From NCBI RefSeq assembly GCF_050627025.1, contig NZ_CP192472.1: a stretch of 64,000 bases of DNA; one strand, written 5' to 3'. The translations under genes were made by a program, and so were the position numbers. Within the stretch, counting starts at the first letter, position 1. Every line of letters starts with the position of its first letter. The stretch is from Variovorax paradoxus_P. GTDB lineage: Bacteria; Pseudomonadota; Gammaproteobacteria; Burkholderiales; Burkholderiaceae_C. Of the stretch, positions 60,503-64,000 are shown piece by piece. A model generated the notes under the pieces. It saw only the letters and a list, made by a program, of their open reading frames with translations, made no database searches and was not told the origin of the DNA.

Positions 60503-60957
60503 GGCTTGAAAGGTTGAGTCATGGAGCCGCCGGAGCGCTCGAGGGTTCCCGAAACTTGGGCCGGTATGCGCGCGGGGCGCAATGTGGTGGCGTCCACCCA
60601 GCCGATGCGGATGGTGCCTTCGCACAGCAGGACGGGCGCCGCGGCCCCCGTTCGCTCTTGCTCTGTTTTTGATAGCACCTGTTGACCGATTATCAGCGAC
60701 GCCGTACCCATTTGTCGGAGATCGGCTGTAACCAGCAGTTCGTCGTCGAGGCGGGAGGGCCGATGGTATTTGAGCTGCGTTTCGCTCACCACGAACTGGC
60801 CGCCGGTTTCCTCGCGCAGCCTTCGCTGCTCCACGCCCAGCGAGCGCAACCATTCGGTACGGCCGCGTTCCATGAACTTGAGGTAGTTGGCATAGAACAC
60901 GATGCCGCCGGCGTCGGTGTCTTCCCAGTAGACGCGAATTGGAAACGCGTAGCTCAT
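60499..60957 (-). CDS. ybgC: Tol-Pal-associated acyl-CoA thioesterase YbgC
   Basis: This 152-residue hotdog-fold protein has the catalytic aspartate Asp15 in EDTDAGGIVFYANYLKF. YbgC hydrolyses acyl-CoA or acyl-ACP and is a constant neighbour of tolQRA. Its ATG overlaps the upstream aminotransferase stop by four bases (ATGA). Confidence 0.94.
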   Translation of the reverse strand: MSYAFPIRVYWEDTDAGGIVFYANYLKFMERGRTEWLRSLGVEQRRLREETGGQFVVSETQLKYHRPSRLDDELLVTADLRQMGTASLIIGQQVLSKTEQERTGAAAPVLLCEGTIRIGWVDATTLRPARIPAQVSGTLERSGGSMTQPFKP

Positions 60958-62150
60958 CGGGCCGGGTTCGCGATCATCGCCCGCAAGCGTTCGATGGATT
61001 CCTCAAGATGCGCCATCGAACTGGCGGTGGAAAAGCGCACGAACTTGCCGGTTTCGGCTGTGCCGAAATCGCGGCCGGGGGTGACGGCCACATGGGCGCG
61101 GTTCATGGTTTCGAAGGCGAAATCCCAGCTACCCGAAATGCCGAGCTTCTCGGCGACGCTCGTGCAGTCGGCCCATGCATAGAAGGCGCCGTCGGGCACC
61201 ACGGGCACGTTCAGGCCCAGCGCGTTGAGCTGCGGAATGAACCAGTCGCGGCGCGCCTTGAACTCGGCGCGCCGGCGCTCGTATTCGGCAATGCTCGGGT
61301 CTTCGAAGCAGGCCAGCGCCGCATATTGCGACACGGTGCTGGGGCAGATGAAGAGGTTTTGCGCAAGCCGCTCGACCGCGGGCACCAGTGCTTCGGGCAC
61401 CACAAGCCAGCCGAGGCGCCAGCCGGTCATGTTGAAGTATTTGCTGAAGCTGTTGATGCTGATGACGTCGTCGTCGATGGCGAGCGCCGTCTGGCCAAAT
61501 GCCTCGTCGTACGAAAGACCGAGGTAGATCTCGTCGATGAGCGTGATGCCGCCGCGTTGCGACACCACGTTGTGGATGCGGCGCAGTTCGTCGGGTGCGA
61601 TCGAGGTGCCCGTGGGATTGGACGGCGAGGCGAGCAGCACGCCGCGCGTCTTGCCGGTCCACGCGGCTTCGACCTTGGCGGCGGTGAGCTGAAAGCGCTC
61701 TTCAGCCGTGGTGGGGATCAATACGGCGGTGCCGTCCGCTGCGCTCACGAAGTGGCGGTTGCAGGGGTAGCTCGGGTCAGGCAGCAGGATTTCGTCGCCT
61801 GCTTCGATAAGTGCCAGGCAGGCCAACTGCAGCGCGGCCGATGCGCCGGCCGTCACCACGATGCGGCGTGCAGGCACGTCGACGCCGAAGCGCTGTGCAT
61901 ACCAGCCGCTGATGCGCTCGCGCAAATGATCGAGCCCGGTGGCCTGCGTGTATTGGGTGGCACCGGCACGCACCGCGCGTGCGGCGGCTTCCTGCACCAG
62001 CGGCGGAGCGGTGAAGTCTGGCTCGCCGATGTTCAGGAAGATCATCGGCCGGTCGGTATGGGCCACTTCGCGCGCAAGCGCGCCGGCGGCCTTGGCGACC
62101 TCCATCACATAAAAAGGTTCGATGCGCTGTGCGCGCGCCGAGATCCTCAC
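60954..62150 (-). CDS. Class I/II pyridoxal-phosphate aminotransferase
   Basis: This 398-residue protein is a fold-type I aminotransferase: SPSNPTGTSI holds the substrate loop, DEIYLGLSY the PLP aspartate, and SFSKYFNMTGWRLGW the Schiff-base lysine and phosphate arginine. The GTG at 62150 is chosen because it overlaps the nusB stop (GTGA), in keeping with this operon; it puts the FLNIGEPDF block at the normal place. The substrate amino acid is not evident. Confidence 0.9.
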   Translation of the reverse strand: MRISARAQRIEPFYVMEVAKAAGALAREVAHTDRPMIFLNIGEPDFTAPPLVQEAAARAVRAGATQYTQATGLDHLRERISGWYAQRFGVDVPARRIVVTAGASAALQLACLALIEAGDEILLPDPSYPCNRHFVSAADGTAVLIPTTAEERFQLTAAKVEAAWTGKTRGVLLASPSNPTGTSIAPDELRRIHNVVSQRGGITLIDEIYLGLSYDEAFGQTALAIDDDVISINSFSKYFNMTGWRLGWLVVPEALVPAVERLAQNLFICPSTVSQYAALACFEDPSIAEYERRRAEFKARRDWFIPQLNALGLNVPVVPDGAFYAWADCTSVAEKLGISGSWDFAFETMNRAHVAVTPGRDFGTAETGKFVRFSTASSMAHLEESIERLRAMIANPAR

Positions 62151-62692
62151 GTTCTTGCCTTGCCCGAAGTGCGGTCGGCTTCCACCTCGGCCGCGCGCAG
62201 TTGCGGCGCCAGCCCGTTGAGCACGGCGTTCACGTACTTGTGGCCGTCGGTGCCGCCGAATTCCTTGGCAAGCTCGATGCACTCGTTGAGCACCACGCGC
62301 CATGGCACGTCGAGGCAGTGCTGAAACTCGTACACGCCGATCCACATCACGGCGTGCTCGATGGGCGATATTTCCTCGAACTTGCGGTCCAGCAGCGGAC
62401 GAATTAGCGCGTCGAGTTGCTCGGCACCTTCGATGGCGCCGTGCAGCAGCGCGTCGTAGTGCGCGGCGTCGGCCTTGTGAAAGCCCGCAAGGTCGCGCGT
62501 GAACTGGTCGATGGCGGCGGCGTCGTTGCGGCCCACCAGGTGCTGGTAGAGCGCCTGCAGCGCAAATTCGCGTGCGCGGCTGCGGTTGGACTTGGCCGAA
62601 GCCTTGCGTGCGCCGGTGCTGGTCAGGCCGGTGCGCACTTGCCGCGCCGGGCGCGGCTTGGCGCCGGCTGCCTTGTTGTTGTCTTCGGTCAT
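62147..62692 (-). CDS. nusB: Transcription antitermination factor NusB
   Basis: This 181-residue protein has the NusB helical core with RAREFALQALYQ, LLDRKFEEISPIEHAVM and NECIELAKEFGGTDGHKYVN. It binds boxA of rRNA transcripts with NusE. A basic N-terminal extension of about 35 residues is longer than in E. coli. The start overlaps the ribH stop (ATGA). Confidence 0.95.
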   Translation of the reverse strand: MTEDNNKAAGAKPRPARQVRTGLTSTGARKASAKSNRSRAREFALQALYQHLVGRNDAAAIDQFTRDLAGFHKADAAHYDALLHGAIEGAEQLDALIRPLLDRKFEEISPIEHAVMWIGVYEFQHCLDVPWRVVLNECIELAKEFGGTDGHKYVNAVLNGLAPQLRAAEVEADRTSGKART

Positions 62693-63156
62693 GTCAGGGA
62701 GGCCAGCAACCGCGCCATCTCAACGGCGACCTGGGCTGCGTCGCGGCCCTTGTCGGTCTGCCGGGCAACGGCTTGCTCGATGTTTTCGGTGGTGAGGATC
62801 GCGTTGGCGATTGGAATGCGATGGTCGAGCGCGATGCGGCTCACGCTTGCGCCGGATTCGTTGGCCACCAGTTCGAAGTGGTAGGTTTCGCCGCGGATGA
62901 TGCAGCCCAGTGCCACAAGCGCGTGGTACCCACCACGCTTGGCCATGGCCTGCAGCGCGACCGGCACTTCAAGCGCGCCGGGAACCTGCACATGATGGAT
63001 GTCGTCTGCAGCCACGCCGAGCTTTTCGAGCTCGGCAAGGCAGGCCGCGGCGAGCGCGTCGGTGATGTCGGCATTGAAGCGTGCCTGGACGATGCCGATG
63101 CGCAGCCCTTTTCCGTCGAGCGGCTTTGCATCCGCTCCCTTGTTTGCACCTTGCAT
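62689..63156 (-). CDS. ribH: 6,7-dimethyl-8-ribityllumazine synthase
   Basis: This 155-residue protein has the lumazine synthase motifs RFNADI, VPGALEVP and ALGCIIRGETYHFE. It makes the penultimate riboflavin precursor. It lies six bases after the ribBA stop and overlaps nusB, in the common rib-nusB arrangement. Confidence 0.95.
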   Translation of the reverse strand: MQGANKGADAKPLDGKGLRIGIVQARFNADITDALAAACLAELEKLGVAADDIHHVQVPGALEVPVALQAMAKRGGYHALVALGCIIRGETYHFELVANESGASVSRIALDHRIPIANAILTTENIEQAVARQTDKGRDAAQVAVEMARLLASLT

Positions 63157-63162
63157 GTCGTG

Positions 63163-64000
63163 TCAGTCTTTCGTGAGGTAGCCGGCAATTTCGAGGCCGT
63201 AGCCTGCGGCCATGCTCGGCATGCGGCGGGGCGTGCCGAGCAGGTTCATCTTGTGCACGCCGCATTCGCGCAGGATTTGCGCGCCGATGCCGTAGCTGCG
63301 CAGGTCCATGCGGCCGCGCTCGGGGGCTTGTGCGGGGCGCGCGGTGCCGTCGAATTGGGCAAGCAGTTCGCCAGCCGTTTCGCCGCAATTCAGCAGCACG
63401 GCCACGCCTTTGCCTTCGTTCGCAATGTGCGACAGGCTGGCGTCGAGGCTCCAGGAGTGGAGCGACCGGTTGACCTCGAGTGCGTCGAGCACCGAGAGCG
63501 GCTCGTGCACGCGCACCGACACCACGTCTTCAGGTGCCCACTTGCCGCGCACCAGCGCAAGGTGCACGCCGCGGCTGGGCTTGTCGGTGAAGGCATGGGC
63601 CGTGAAGGCGCCCCACGCGGTCTGGATTTCGCGGCAGCCGACTTTTTCGACCAGCGATTCGGTGCGGCTGCGGTGCTCGATGAGCGCGGCAATGGTGCCG
63701 ATCTTGAGGCCGTGCTCGGCCGCAAAAAGCTGCAGGTCGGGCAGGCGCGCCATGGTGCCGTCTTCGTTCATCACTTCGCAGATGACCGAGGCGGGCGAGC
63801 AGCCGGCCATGGCCGCGAGGTCGCAGCCGGCTTCGGTGTGGCCGGCGCGCATCAGCACGCCGCCGTCCACCGCCTGCAGCGGAAAGATATGGCCCGGCTG
63901 CACCAGGTCGCTGGCAACGGCGTTGCGTGCAACAGCGGCCTGCACCGTGCGTGCGCGGTCGGCGGCCGATATGCCGGTGGTCACGCCCTCGGCCGCTTCG
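63163..64000 (-). CDS. ribBA: RibBA-type 3,4-dihydroxy-2-butanone-4-phosphate synthase with degenerate GTP cyclohydrolase II domain, partial
   Basis: The gene runs off the right edge; about 279 C-terminal residues are visible. The RibB domain is clear (EAAEGVTTGISAADRART, HIFPLQA, RAGHTEAGCDLA). The following GTP cyclohydrolase II-like domain keeps the overall pattern and the final MNLLGTPRRM segment, but the region where active enzymes have three zinc cysteines has none (VRVHEPLSVLDALEVNRSL instead). It is thus probably active only as RibB, with a vestigial RibA domain. Confidence 0.9.
   Translation of the reverse strand, partial: EAAEGVTTGISAADRARTVQAAVARNAVASDLVQPGHIFPLQAVDGGVLMRAGHTEAGCDLAAMAGCSPASVICEVMNEDGTMARLPDLQLFAAEHGLKIGTIAALIEHRSRTESLVEKVGCREIQTAWGAFTAHAFTDKPSRGVHLALVRGKWAPEDVVSVRVHEPLSVLDALEVNRSLHSWSLDASLSHIANEGKGVAVLLNCGETAGELLAQFDGTARPAQAPERGRMDLRSYGIGAQILRECGVHKMNLLGTPRRMPSMAAGYGLEIAGYLTKD

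Overview
The window is GC-rich chromosomal DNA that looks like a betaproteobacterium of the order Burkholderiales, most likely a Comamonadaceae member close to Variovorax. The grounds are the Omp32-type porin, the orphan Bug-type (TctC) binding protein, the fmd/urt amide locus, the tcuAB pair, and the ribBA-ribH-nusB run leading into ybgC-tolQRA. I see no rRNA, tRNA, CRISPR array, prophage or insertion sequence. Both window edges cut a gene: a thiamine diphosphate enzyme on the left and ribBA on the right.

Positions 1-10761 hold one long plus-strand catabolic operon. It encodes a ThDP-dependent decarboxylase-like enzyme, an aspartate-dehydrogenase-like enzyme, an aldehyde dehydrogenase, a metal-binding VOC (extradiol) dioxygenase, a Bug binding protein, a NicC/salicylate-hydroxylase-like flavin monooxygenase, a 73-residue recombinase-like HTH protein, a Rieske oxygenase with its PDR/VanB reductase, a porin and an MFS carrier. 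Together they look like an uptake and ring-attack pathway for an aromatic, perhaps nitrogen-bearing, compound whose identity I cannot fix. A 664-base gene-poor stretch follows, then an M1 aminopeptidase lipoprotein with a small lipoprotein, and a solute-binding-like protein that lacks a signal peptide.

Positions 15061-20685 carry a red-light signalling operon: heme oxygenase (makes biliverdin), bacteriophytochrome histidine kinase, single-domain response regulator, and a REC-GAF-kinase-REC hybrid, the last three overlapping. Positions 20728-33160 form a nitrogen-source island. A hybrid histidine kinase whose N-terminal half is a whole NCS1 (nucleobase/hydantoin type) permease overlaps a LuxR-type response regulator. 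It faces a urea/short-chain-amide ABC transporter (urtABCDE-like), formamidase fmdA and fmdB. Two different inverted-repeat elements sit inside that operon, and an 11-bp stop-codon-rich tandem repeat closes it.

Positions 33353-50993 are mixed: a small secreted protein, a GH3 beta-glucosidase, a tricarballylate module (tcuB, tcuA, LysR, BASS transporter), an HD-domain protein with a class II aldolase beside a divergent Crp/Fnr regulator and a clear dyad, a LivK-type binding protein, an epimerase and membrane cupin divergent from a MocR regulator, then trmB, gluQ, a renalase-like flavoprotein and a LysR regulator. From 51170 to 53912 there is a pirin-DoxX-flavodoxin-pirin operon. The right end is housekeeping: trhO and dnaE (divergent), then a tightly overlapped minus-strand operon ribBA-ribH-nusB-aminotransferase-ybgC-tolQ-tolR-tolA.
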